Of a stretch of 64,000 bases of DNA, positions 24,713-35,486 are shown piece after piece (position 1 is the first letter of the stretch; every line of letters begins with the position of its first letter). A program made the translations under genes and the position numbers. The DNA is from Endosaccharibacter trunci. GTDB lineage: Bacteria > Pseudomonadota > Alphaproteobacteria > Acetobacterales > Acetobacteraceae. The stretch covers positions 88,203 through 152,202 of the forward strand of contig JAMSKV010000011.1 in NCBI GenBank assembly GCA_024515975.1, read 5' to 3'. The notes beneath the pieces were generated by a model that saw only the letters and a program-made list of their open reading frames with translations, ran no database searches and was not told where the DNA came from.

Positions 24713-26926
24713 TCAGCCGTGCGGGTGATTATCGGGTCGACCTTCCTGCGGTGGAGCGCGCTGCGGCTCGGGATGCGGCGCGGGCCGGGCCTCCGGATGG
24801 AATTGCGGCCGAGGTTCCGGGCGTGGCTCAGGACGTGGCTCCGGGCGTGGCTCCGGGCGCGGTTCGGGACGCGGCTGCGGACGTGCCTCAAGGCGAGGCT
24901 CTGGATGAGACTCTGGGCGCGCCTGGGGGCGCGGCATGTCCCGCTGCGGCGCAGGGCCCGGATGGAACGCCGGATGCGGGGCCTCCATGCGGGGCATTTC
25001 CGGACGCTGCATCTGGGCGTGCGGCGGCTCCGGACGGGCATCCGGGTGCGGCATGGCCCGCATATCCGCTCGCGGCGCGGCGCCGTCCGGAGCCGGCCTC
25101 GGCGCCGGACCCCTATGCGGTCCGCCGGGAGACGCGCCGGCACCGGGGCGGTGCGCATCGTCCCGTAGATGCTCCTGCATCCCGGGCGGCACGTCGCCCT
25201 GGGCGCGCAGGGCCGGCAGACCCGGACGCGCCGGCTGCGCGACCAGCGCCGGTGCGCCGGGATGGCCGCCCTCCCCCGGACGCCCCGTACGGCCGTCGGC
25301 CACCGGAATTCCAGGCGACTGGCCAGGCGGCTGCCCATGCGCGCCCATCCCCGGCATCTCTGCGTGGATGCCAGCCGGCGTCGCCCCGGCATTGCGGAAC
25401 GGCGTCCGGCTCTGCGGCAAGGCGTGCGGATGAAACAAAGCCGGATCGATCTGCGGACCGGGCGCCGCGGGACGCGAAATCGGACCGAGCCCCAGCGCGT
25501 GTGCGGCGACGGGCGTCAAACCGCGCGTATCGGCCGCGGGGCGCACCGGCATCGCCGTCTGCACGAGATGCAGATCGCGGCCGTTGGCGCCGGCCGCCCC
25601 GAACGCGCCCGGACCGGTGCGGGCGACGCTCCGGACCGGTTGCGAATTCGCCATCGCCGATGCCGGCACCACGGTCAGGGCATTGCGGTTGGTGTAGTTG
25701 TTGATGATGGTCGTGTTGTTGATGACCGTCCTGTCGACATGGATGTTGTCGATCCGCCCGTAGTTCACGCGCTGCAGATAGGTCGGGCCGACACGGAATG
25801 GCGGGCGATACGGCTCCCGCGGTCCCAGCGGGATCCAGCCGACCGATCCTCCGCCAGGGCCGTGGTCGAGAGCGGCAACAGCGGCCCCGGCCAGAGCGCC
25901 AGCCACCGCGCCGGCGGCGACGAAATCCACCAGAGCCGGCGCGTAGGCCGGCTGCTCGTAGCTGATCGGCGGCGCGCCCGGCTCGCACGGCACCCAGCCC
26001 CAGCGGCCGCCGAACTGCGCCCAACGCCCGTAATGGAACGGCGCGAAACCCCAGGGCTCCGCATCCACCCAGGTCCAGCCCCAGGGCTGCACGTAGGACC
26101 AGCTTCCGTCCCGGTACGGCGCCCAGTTCGCCGGCACCTGCGGATACCAGACCTGGCCGTATTGCGGCTGCGCCTGCCAGCTGCCGTAGCTGGCCAGCGT
26201 GCCGGCGCCGGTCATGTAGCGGATCTGCGGCGGCCCGGCCGGGACAGGGGCCGGGCGGGCCAGGCGCGCGTCCAGGAAGGCGTCATGCAGCAGCGGGCCG
26301 ATGCTGCCCTGGAGCGCGTCGCTGCCGGTCACGGTCGCAGTCTGGCCGGCGGAAACGGCGAGCGAGAAAGAGCCGCTCTGGATATGCGCCGTGCCGGCCA
26401 CCACGGCCACAAGGGTCGGCGTGGTGCTGGTGCCGGCGACGATGTCGTATTCGCCGCCGGGCTGCAGGTCCACCACGCCGCGCGGCGTGGTGATCGCATA
26501 GCTGTCGCCGGCGGGCGCATTGCGCAGATCCAGGAACAACTCGCCTTGCGGGGTGGTGGCCGAGAACTGGTGTTCGGCGATCGTCGCCAGATCAAGCTCG
26601 GTCTGTTCCGACAGGACGATGGTGTCGCCGGACAGGTCGATCCAGGCATCCGCGCCGGGCTGGGTCCAGACCGCGTCGCCGTCGGACAACGGCGTGTTGA
26701 TCACGGCGTCGGTCCAGCTGGTGCCCCCGGCGCCATGCGCCGAGACCGACCCGTCGATTCTGGCCAGACGCCCGACCCGGGACGGCGCGATCTCGCCCTC
26801 GGACGGGGGCTGGGCTTGCGCCAGCGCCGAGGTCGCCGTGACTGGCGACATCAGGACGGAGGGGGCGATCAAGGCCGTCGCCGCCAGCAGACATCCCCAT
26901 CGCGTGCCACCCAAAGACAACCGCAT
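24713..26926 (-). CDS. FecR-domain, DUF6600-like exported protein with Arg-Pro-Glu-Pro tail
   Basis: The 737 residues start at an ATG with GGAG 4 bases upstream. Residues 1-36 form a signal peptide (ATALIAPSVLM ... SALAQA). About 50-195 is a FecR-like beta domain (VGRLARIDGSVS, DGDAVWTQPGADAWIDLSG, TTPRGVVDLQPGGEYDI). Residues about 235-345 are Trp/Tyr/Pro-rich (YGQVWYPQVPANWAPYRDG, GWTWVDAEPWGFAPFHYGRW), the hallmark of the DUF6600 family. The last 250 residues are low-complexity Pro/His/Arg/Ala, finishing with repeated RPEP units. Unlike true FecR it is not next to a sigma factor or a TonB receptor. It probably acts in the periplasm, possibly on envelope or peptidoglycan structure, but the role is unknown. 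Confidence 0.78.
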   Translation of the reverse strand: MRLSLGGTRWGCLLAATALIAPSVLMSPVTATSALAQAQPPSEGEIAPSRVGRLARIDGSVSAHGAGGTSWTDAVINTPLSDGDAVWTQPGADAWIDLSGDTIVLSEQTELDLATIAEHQFSATTPQGELFLDLRNAPAGDSYAITTPRGVVDLQPGGEYDIVAGTSTTPTLVAVVAGTAHIQSGSFSLAVSAGQTATVTGSDALQGSIGPLLHDAFLDARLARPAPVPAGPPQIRYMTGAGTLASYGSWQAQPQYGQVWYPQVPANWAPYRDGSWSYVQPWGWTWVDAEPWGFAPFHYGRWAQFGGRWGWVPCEPGAPPISYEQPAYAPALVDFVAAGAVAGALAGAAVAALDHGPGGGSVGWIPLGPREPYRPPFRVGPTYLQRVNYGRIDNIHVDRTVINNTTIINNYTNRNALTVVPASAMANSQPVRSVARTGPGAFGAAGANGRDLHLVQTAMPVRPAADTRGLTPVAAHALGLGPISRPAAPGPQIDPALFHPHALPQSRTPFRNAGATPAGIHAEMPGMGAHGQPPGQSPGIPVADGRTGRPGEGGHPGAPALVAQPARPGLPALRAQGDVPPGMQEHLRDDAHRPGAGASPGGPHRGPAPRPAPDGAAPRADMRAMPHPDARPEPPHAQMQRPEMPRMEAPHPAFHPGPAPQRDMPRPQARPESHPEPRLEARPQPRPEPRPEPRPEPRPEPRPEPRPQFHPEARPAPHPEPQRAPPQEGRPDNHPHG

Positions 26927-27091
26927 CGCTCCCGCCCCCCTGGTTTATGTCAAACCTTGAAACGCGAGAGAGGGCAGAAAGATGGCGTTCTCCGGCACGT
27001 CCCGGCCGCATTCCGCCCCGAATTGTCAGTCTTTTCACAGTCGATGCGCGAACAGACCGACGCGGTTACGAAAGATCACCAAATTCGGGCG

Positions 27092-28024
27092 TTACGACTC
27101 CGTCGCGACACGCGCCGTCCAGTCGGCGAGCACATCGCTCAGGGTTTGTTCCCAATCGATCCGCGGCACCCAGCCGAGCAGCGCCCGGGCCCGGCCGGCA
27201 TCGCCCAGCGCGCGCGGAATATCGGCCGGACGCATGCGGGCCGGATCGATCTCGCGCGACACGTCGAGCCCGGACAGGCGGATCAGCGCGTCCAGAACAT
27301 CCCCGATGCGGCGTGGGGTGCCGGAGGCGATGTTGAGAATGCTGCCGGGCGGCAGGTCATGGGCCCGGCGCAGGCACAGCGCATAGGCGTCACACACGTC
27401 GGAGACATGCAGGAAATCGCGCTCGGACTCGAGATTGCCGGTGCGGATCACAGCCTCCTGCCGTCCGGCGGCGATCCGGGCGAGCTGCCGCGCGAAAGCG
27501 GGAATCGCGAAATCGGTCTGCTGGCCGGGGCCGACATGGTTGAACGGACGCAGCCGGATCACGCGCGCCCCGTCCGCCGCCATCGCGCCCAGCGCCAGGT
27601 CCGCGGCGGCCTTGGTGGCGCCGTAGAGGTTCATCGGCGCGAGCGGCGCGGTCTCGTCCAGCGGTAGGCCGCTCCGGAACGAGGCGCCGTAGGCATCGGC
27701 GGACGAGACGAACAGGAACGGCGCGTCCGGCGCATGGGCACGCATCGCACGGGCCAGGGAGAGGGTGCCATGCAGATTGACGGCCCAGGCCCGATCGGGC
27801 TCGGCCTGGGCGACAGGGATGGCCGAGACCGCCGCCAGATGCAGGCACGCATCCGGCCGCAATGCGCGAACATCCTGCTCGACCGCCCCGGCATCGCGCA
27901 GGTCGCAGTCGAGCGGCAACAGAACGGTATCCGGACACAGCCGCGCCACGCTGGCCCGCAGATGGGACCCGGCGAACCCGGACAGGCCGGAGACGAGAAC
28001 CCGGGCTGGACCGGCGCTGCTCAT
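27092..28024 (-). CDS. rmd: GDP-6-deoxy-D-mannose reductase (GDP-D-rhamnose synthesis)
   Basis: This enzyme reduces GDP-4-keto-6-deoxy-mannose, made by the upstream gmd product, to GDP-D-rhamnose. The 310 residues begin at the ATG at 28024, 17 bases after the gmd stop. The extended SDR fold shows SGLSGFAGS (12-20), SSADAYG (107-113), the active-site Tyr134-x3-Lys138 in NLYGATK, and RPFNHVGPGQQTDFAIPAFARQ, which is characteristic of RMD rather than of GDP-fucose synthase. The pair gmd-rmd suggests D-rhamnose in the LPS or capsule, consistent with the GT4/GT2 genes elsewhere in the window. Confidence 0.9.
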   Translation of the reverse strand: MSSAGPARVLVSGLSGFAGSHLRASVARLCPDTVLLPLDCDLRDAGAVEQDVRALRPDACLHLAAVSAIPVAQAEPDRAWAVNLHGTLSLARAMRAHAPDAPFLFVSSADAYGASFRSGLPLDETAPLAPMNLYGATKAAADLALGAMAADGARVIRLRPFNHVGPGQQTDFAIPAFARQLARIAAGRQEAVIRTGNLESERDFLHVSDVCDAYALCLRRAHDLPPGSILNIASGTPRRIGDVLDALIRLSGLDVSREIDPARMRPADIPRALGDAGRARALLGWVPRIDWEQTLSDVLADWTARVATES

Positions 28025-28041
28025 GGCGCCGCCTTCCGGTC

Positions 28042-29997
<1,956 letters not shown>

Positions 29998-30001
<4 letters not shown>

Positions 30002-32379
30002 TAGCCGATCCCGATCGCCTTGCGGACACGCTGCTGCGGATCGGCACTCCCGCTCTGGCGCATCGGACCCAGCTCGTACGGCACGGCGGCGGCGTTGCTC
30101 AGCGTGTCGCGCAGATCCTCGGTCAGCGCCTGGGCGTCGCGCTGGTCGTGCATCACATGCGGGGTGATCAGGATCAGCAGCTCGTTGCGCGTGCGGCTGT
30201 TGTTCTGGCTGCCGGCCAGGAAGCCCAGGATCGGGATGTCCTTCAGCCAGGGAATGCCGCTATTGCCGCGCGTGGCCGTGTCGGTGATCAGCCCGGCGAG
30301 GCCCACGGTCTGCCCGTCCTGGACCACGATGCGCGACACCACCGACTGGTCGTTGAAGGTCGGGTTGCTGTTGGTGCTGGCCGAGGAGCCGGTGCCGCCG
30401 GCGAGCGAGCTCACCTCCTGGCTGATATCGAGCGTGACCAGGCCGCCATTGTTCACGCGCGGCGTCACCTGCATGATCACGCCGGTGGGCTGGTAGGAAT
30501 ACTGGCTGAGCAACGCGCCGCTGGTCACGGCGCTGGTGGCGGTGCCGGTCTGGTAGGGCACGAGCTGGCCGACCTGGAGCCGGGCGGGCTGGTTGTCCAG
30601 CACCAGAAGCTCGGGCGAGCTCAGCACGTGGACCGTGGTGACCTGCTGCAGCGCGTTGATCGCGATCGGGGCGCCGCCATTGTTCAGCCCGCCGATCACG
30701 AAGCCGGGCAAGGTGCTGTTCAGGGAGGCGTTGGCGATCGGTCCGGTGATGCTGGTGGTGTTCTGCCCGGTGCTGAGAATGCCGTTCACGCCGCCGGACT
30801 TGAAGAAGAACTGGGTGCCGTATTGCAGCGCGTCGTTGAGCTGCACCTCGGCGATCACCGCATCGATGCGCACCTGCAAGGGCAGGATGTCGATCTTGCG
30901 CAGCATCTGGTCGACCGTGTCGTTCTCCTGGTCGGTCGCGTAGATCATCAGCGCGTTGTTCTGCGGATTCGGGATGATCCGCATGGCATTGGCATCCGCG
31001 TTGCCGCCGCCCGAACTGTCCAGCCCGCCCAGCAGCGGGTTGGCACTGGCCTGGGTGTTGGAGGCACCCGGGGAGCCGGGCGTCTGGCCACCCGCAAGCG
31101 CGGTATTGCCCCCGATCCCGCCGCCGCCCAGACCGCCTCCGAGCCCGCCACCGAGCCCGCCCCCAAGGCCACCATTGCCGATCCCGCCCGTCGCGCCGCC
31201 GGACATGCCGATGCCCCCACCGATGCCGCCGCCGATCCCGCCGAAACCGCCGCTTCCGTTGGCGTTGCTCTGCCCGGTCAGGCCGCTGGCCTGCGGGCTG
31301 GCGCTGGGCTGGGCGGTGACGTTGTTCGGGGTGAAGGCCTGCTGCAGCGCGTAGGCGGCGTCGTTGGCATGGCTGTTCTGGAGATAATAGACGTGCCAGG
31401 AGCGCACGGTCATGCGGCGCGTGCGCTCGATGAGGCTGAACAGGCGGCGCGCGTCGTCGATATAGGCGGGCTGGCTGGCGATCACCAGCACGGCGTCCAC
31501 CCGCGTCATCGGCACCACCTTCACCACCTGGCTCAGCGACTTGCCGCGGCCCTGCAACGCCTCGGTGACGGCGGCGGCGATGTCCTTGGCGTCGCCGGAG
31601 TCCACCGGCAGCAAGGCGTAGGATTGGCCGGCCAGCACATCGGTGTCGAAAGCCTGGATCAGGCTCAGCAGCGTGCCGCGGACGGCCGGATCGCCGCTTA
31701 CCAGCAGCGCGTTGGATCCCTGCACCGGCACGATCTTCGCGCCCGGCTGCACGAAAGGCTGCAACGCCTTGGCCAGATCCTCGGCACCGGCATAGCGCAG
31801 CGGCACCATCGACGATCCGCCGAGTCCCTCGCCGCCCGACAGAACCTGGTTGTTGATATTGGCGGCGCCCGCCGCGCCGACCACGCCAGGGCCGGCGGCC
31901 GGCGCGTTGGCAACCGACACCACGCGATAGATCGCGCCCGACCGGAACAGCTCCGCCCCCACCTGCGACAACAGCGCCTGCAAGGTCGGGAGGAGCTGGC
32001 TGTTGTCCAGAGGCGCCGCCGTATGCAGCGTCACGGTTCCCTTCACCGCCGGGTCGATGGTGTAGGTCACGTGCAGCAGGTTGCCCAGGATCTGCGCCAC
32101 CGCGTCGCGCACATCGGTATCGGCGAAATCCAGCGTGGTGGACCCGCCGCTCGACGACACGTTCGGGGTACGCACGGCTGGCACGCGCGGCCGCCCGTAG
32201 CTCACCTGGGCCGGCAGGTTGGCCTCGAGAGTGCCGATATCGCCATTCAGGCGCGGCGGCGCGCTGTGCAGCCCGTTCGGCAGCGCCGGAAGCGGCTTCA
32301 GTACCGGTTGCTCGGCATGATTGCAGCCGAACAGAAGCAGCAGCGGCAGCATCGGCGCGGCCTGGCGAAAACGGGTCAT
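29998..32379 (-). CDS. gspD: Type II secretion outer-membrane secretin GspD (lipoprotein type)
   Basis: GspD forms the outer-membrane channel of the T2SS. The 793 residues start at the ATG at 32379. The N-terminus MTRFRQAAPMLPLLLLFGC has a lipobox ending at Cys19, so it looks like a self-piloting liposecretin as described for HxcQ of Pseudomonas. N-domains follow (TTLDFADTDVRDAVAQILG, VPLRYAGAEDLAKALQPFVQPG, DAVLVIASQPAYIDDARRL). A glycine-rich insert of nearly 60 residues lies at about 370-427. The secretin core has VRIDAVIAEVQLNDALQYG, VHVLSSPELLVLDNQPARLQVG, VTPRVNNGGLVTLDISQEVS, QDGQTVGLAGLITD and IPWLKDIPILGFL. gspK follows with overlap and gspC/N precedes with a 10-base gap. Confidence 0.94.
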
Positions 32380-32389
32380 CGGGCGAGAA

Positions 32390-33055
32390 TCATTCTGGAG
32401 CCGCCGGGGCTGTTTGTTGCGGAACCTGCGCGTCGCCGTTCTGGGGCAGCGGCAACTGGCCACCCATCAGTCCGGCCGCGACGCCGCGCGTGCCGGCGCG
32501 GCTGCGGAGCAGGTCGAGAATGGAGGGATGCGATGGATCGCCGCCCGGGGACGCGTCGTCCGCGGCCGCCGCCTTGTCGCGCGACGGGTGGAGCGTGCGC
32601 ACACCATCCGGCCCGCTGACGCGCACGGCATGATCGTTGATCGCCAGCACACGCCATGCCCCCGCCTGCCCGCCCACATCGACCACCGTGCCGCGCGCAT
32701 CGCCGGCGCCAGCGAAGATCGCCCTGCGTCCGTTCGGGCCGACGATGATCCCCGAGAGGCGCGGCTGCTGCGGGCCGGCCACGGCCACGCTGGGCGGCCG
32801 GCGCTGCGGGCTGAACACCGGCCGCGCCAGGATCACGCGCTCGGACTCCTCCACCGCTTCCAGCGACACGAAGGCCGACACCGGCTCGGGGCGGGACGTC
32901 TCGTCCCCGGCCCGGGCGGGAGGCACCGGCACGGCCGAACCGGCCAGACCCGCATGCAGCTCGAGCGCGAGCACGAGCAGCAAAAACAGCGCTGCCCCGC
33001 CGCACGCGGCCAGCAGGACCTCGAAGCGGATCGACCGCGTGCCGGCGGCGCTCAC
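32390..33055 (-). CDS. Type II secretion inner-membrane protein GspC/GspN-like
   Basis: The protein has 221 residues from a GTG at 33055 whose first bases overlap the gspM stop (GTGA). One membrane helix at about residues 12-34 (FEVLLAACGGAALFLLLVLALEL) is followed by a periplasmic part with ILARPVFSPQRRPP and PRLSGIIVGPNGRRAIFAG, then VLAINDHAVRVSGPDGVRTLHP. This is the pattern of the HR domain of GspC or the related T2SS protein N, which couples the inner-membrane platform to the secretin. The C-terminus (residues 160-221) is Pro/Ala/Gln-rich with no PDZ domain. Its place between gspM and gspD supports the T2SS role; C versus N cannot be settled by eye. Confidence 0.78.
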   Translation of the reverse strand: MSAAGTRSIRFEVLLAACGGAALFLLLVLALELHAGLAGSAVPVPPARAGDETSRPEPVSAFVSLEAVEESERVILARPVFSPQRRPPSVAVAGPQQPRLSGIIVGPNGRRAIFAGAGDARGTVVDVGGQAGAWRVLAINDHAVRVSGPDGVRTLHPSRDKAAAADDASPGGDPSHPSILDLLRSRAGTRGVAAGLMGGQLPLPQNGDAQVPQQTAPAAPE

Positions 33056-33696
33056 GGCGCGTCGTCCGAAGCAGCGCCGACATCGGCATGCGCGGCAGCG
33101 GAGTCGCCGGCGCCGGCGTGGCGAAAGGCCAGAATGGTCATGGCGCATTCCAACGGCGGATCGGCGGTGATCTGGATCCTGGGGCCGTGGAGCTGCAGAT
33201 CGTCGATCAGCATCACCGGGCTGGCCTGCTCGATCGCGGCGATGAACTTCACCATGACGTTGAAAGGCGCGGTGACGGCGATGCGGACGCCGACCCGCCT
33301 GTAGGGGCCGCCGGCAGCCTTGCCCCCCGCATCCGAGGCGGCGAGGGTTTCGCTGCTGGACAAGGTAGCGCCGAGCGAGGACGCCATCTGCTGCACCCGG
33401 TCCTGGAGCGCGGCTCCGGCGATGGCGTCGCTGCTGCCGGTCATCAGCGCGGACGGGCCGGCGCTGAGCGCGGCTTCCCTGGCCTGCCTGCGCAAAGACG
33501 GCAGCCGTTCCGCCAGCACCGCCATATGCGCGGCCACCGCACGGCGGTTCTCCAGCGTCGCAGCGCGGTCGCGATACCAGCCGAGCAGCGGTGCGCCCAT
33601 CGCCGACCACACCAGCAAAGGCAGCAGCACGAGCAGCGCCACGGCGAGCATGCGGCCGGAGCGGCCTGTCGGCAGGGACAGCGCGCGGGCAGCCAT
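33052..33696 (-). CDS. gspM: Type II secretion inner-membrane protein GspM
   Basis: The protein has 214 residues. A single membrane helix at about 15-38 (RMLAVALLVLLPLLVWSAMG) precedes a coiled region (RRAVAAHMAVLAERLPSLRRQAREA) and a ferredoxin-like periplasmic domain (VQQMASSLGATLSSSE, VRIAVTAPFNVMVKFIAAIEQASPVMLIDDLQLHG). This fits the T2SSM_b family, the alphaproteobacterial form of GspM, which pairs with GspL in the platform. The ATG shares its A with the gspL stop (TGATG), so translation is coupled. The last 25 residues are Ala/Asp-rich and probably disordered. Confidence 0.85.
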   Translation of the reverse strand: MAARALSLPTGRSGRMLAVALLVLLPLLVWSAMGAPLLGWYRDRAATLENRRAVAAHMAVLAERLPSLRRQAREAALSAGPSALMTGSSDAIAGAALQDRVQQMASSLGATLSSSETLAASDAGGKAAGGPYRRVGVRIAVTAPFNVMVKFIAAIEQASPVMLIDDLQLHGPRIQITADPPLECAMTILAFRHAGAGDSAAAHADVGAASDDAP

Positions 33697-34874
33697 CAGC
33701 GTGCGGCCCCGCTGGCGTTTCCAGGCGCGCTTTGGGGCGCGCTTTGGGGCACATCTCCGGGCGCGATCCCGGCCTTGATGGAGAACAATTCCTGCCCCTG
33801 CCCCTCGATGCGCGTGACCGGGGCGGTGAAGGCCGGGGCGGTGAAGGCGGACACGGCGCTGATGGCCGGGATAAGCCGCGCCGCCGAGGGAGACTGGCCG
33901 CTGATGGTGAGTTCACCCTGCCGCAGCGCCAGATCGGTCAGGTAGCTGTCATCGGGCAGAACGGTGGTCACGGCGGCCAGCACCGACAGCGTATCGCCGA
34001 GGCGGGCGCGTTCGGCCCGCACCAGCAGCGCACCCGCAGCGCCGCTGTCGATGCGATTCTGCAGCGCCTGCACCGCCTGCACGGGCGTCCGCAGAGCCGC
34101 GATGCGCCGGTCAGCCTGGTTCAGCGCCCATTGCTGCTGGACGAAAGGCAGCACGATCGCGAGCAGCAGCAACGCCGCGCAGGCGCCGAAGCCCGCCCGG
34201 AGGCTGAGACGCTGCCTGCGCGCGGAAACCGGCGCCTCGTGCGCGAGCGGGATGCGCAGCGCCGGCTCTCCGCCGGAGGCAGGCACCTCGATCGCCTGCG
34301 CTTCCGTTCCGGCCGCGGCCAGCAAGGACAGGACCGGCCGCAGCGGCGCGCGCGGCAGCAGGGCCAGGCGAACGAACAACCGTCCCGTCGCGCGATCCCG
34401 GCCGGTGATCGTGGAGGAGAAGAACAGCTCCTCGGCCGAGAACGGGGTCAGCCGGTCCATCTCGAACGCCAGCACGCGGTCCAGCCCGGCCTCGGCGGCG
34501 AGCGGCAGCACCACGTCCCGGCGCAGAACCGCATCGGCGGGAAGACGCAGCAGCACCGGCATGGCGCGTTTCGGACCCAGCACGGCGTTCACGACCCGCA
34601 CGAAACCATCCGCGTCCGCGGGCTCGATCTGCGCCGGGTCGCCCTCCGTTCCGGCCAGCACAGGATCGGCGCGCCGCAAAGCCGGGATCTCGATTACGCG
34701 CTCCGTTCCCGCCTCGCGCAGGGACAGGCGCACCGCATCCAGCTGCGGCTCGACGAGCAGGGCTCCCGCCTCGGACGGGTCCGGGCGGGTGAAGCGCGCC
34801 GGCACCAGATCGAGCATCTGGTCCGACCACCAGACGAGGGCGTCGCGGATCATCCGGGCGGCAGGATAGAGCAT
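33696..34874 (-). CDS. gspL: Type II secretion platform protein GspL
   Basis: GspL links the ATPase GspE to the inner-membrane platform. The chosen ATG at 34874 gives 392 residues; a GTG two codons upstream is also possible. Residues 1-205 form an actin-like cytoplasmic domain (LLVEPQLDAVRLSLREAG, DVVLPLAAEAGLDRVLAFEMDRLTPFSAEELFF, LFVRLALLPRAPL), with one membrane helix at about 228-250 (AGFGACAALLLLAIVLPFVQQQW) and a PilN-like periplasmic part (LSVLAAVTTVLPDDSYLTDLALRQGELTISGQS). It is the first gene of the minus-strand run gspL-gspM-gspC/N-gspD-gspK. No gspE is present in this window. Confidence 0.86.
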   Translation of the reverse strand: MLYPAARMIRDALVWWSDQMLDLVPARFTRPDPSEAGALLVEPQLDAVRLSLREAGTERVIEIPALRRADPVLAGTEGDPAQIEPADADGFVRVVNAVLGPKRAMPVLLRLPADAVLRRDVVLPLAAEAGLDRVLAFEMDRLTPFSAEELFFSSTITGRDRATGRLFVRLALLPRAPLRPVLSLLAAAGTEAQAIEVPASGGEPALRIPLAHEAPVSARRQRLSLRAGFGACAALLLLAIVLPFVQQQWALNQADRRIAALRTPVQAVQALQNRIDSGAAGALLVRAERARLGDTLSVLAAVTTVLPDDSYLTDLALRQGELTISGQSPSAARLIPAISAVSAFTAPAFTAPVTRIEGQGQELFSIKAGIAPGDVPQSAPQSAPGNASGAAR

Positions 34875-34973
34875 CGACACGCGGCATCAAACCACCGTGA
34901 TCGAACCCTCCTGGTGTTCGCCGCGGCAAGAGGCGGGCGGCTCACGCGCGCCAGGCCAGGTCCGCGCCGCCTG

Positions 34974-35381
34974 TCACGAACGATCTTCCGCCCGGTCCGC
35001 GCCCCGGCGCCGGGAGGTCGCCCGCTCGCCCATCTGGTTCAACGCGTCGGCATTGTCGCGTCCCCAGCGGTAGAGCAGCTCGACGGGCTCCACGAAGCGG
35101 ATGCCGAGCGAGGTGAGCCGATATTCGACCGCCGGCGGCACCGCGCCGGCCACATGGCGGGTCAGAAGCCCGCTTCCCTCCATCTCGCGCAGGGTCTGCG
35201 TCAGCATCTTCTTCGAGATGCCCGGCAGCGACCGATGCAGTACCCCGCTGCGCGCGACCCCCTCGTGACGCGCATGGAGCGTGTGCAGCACCATGCTGGT
35301 CCATTTGGTCGCGAAAAGCTCCAGCACGCGGCGCGGCGCGCAGTCCTCGCGCCAGTCCTCGTCCGCCGTTCCAGCGCGCAT
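34974..35381 (-). CDS. HxlR-family winged-helix transcriptional regulator
   Basis: The 135 residues start at the ATG at 35381. The HxlR/DUF24 pattern is clear: the N-terminal DCAPRRVLELFATKWTSMVLHTL with Cys14 at the position of the redox-active Cys of HypR/QorR-type regulators, HRSLPGISKKMLTQTLREMEGSGLLTRH as the recognition helix-turn-helix, and VEYRLTSLG as the wing. It is divergent from the PRISE-type reductase 105 bases away and probably controls it, in the way many HxlR proteins control neighbouring quinone or enone reductases. Whether the Cys senses electrophiles is inference. Confidence 0.88.
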   Translation of the reverse strand: MRAGTADEDWREDCAPRRVLELFATKWTSMVLHTLHARHEGVARSGVLHRSLPGISKKMLTQTLREMEGSGLLTRHVAGAVPPAVEYRLTSLGIRFVEPVELLYRWGRDNADALNQMGERATSRRRGADRAEDRS

Positions 35382-35486
35382 GGATGGGTACCTCCCGGTG
35401 CCTATGTCCCCTTTCGGTTCCGTCTAGCGGTTCGGCCCAAGGCTGCCCAGCTTGCACGACACCGCATCTGCAAGGAGACGAACGGC

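Noticed and set aside
24760..24900. Short tandem DNA repeats (GGCTCCGGGCGTGG-like)
   Set aside because: They encode the Arg-Pro-Glu-Pro tail of the FecR-like protein and vary at many bases, so they are protein repeats rather than a CRISPR or satellite.
25169..27667. 832-codon frame antisense to the FecR-like gene and rmd
   Set aside because: Spans two genes on the other strand and lacks motifs.
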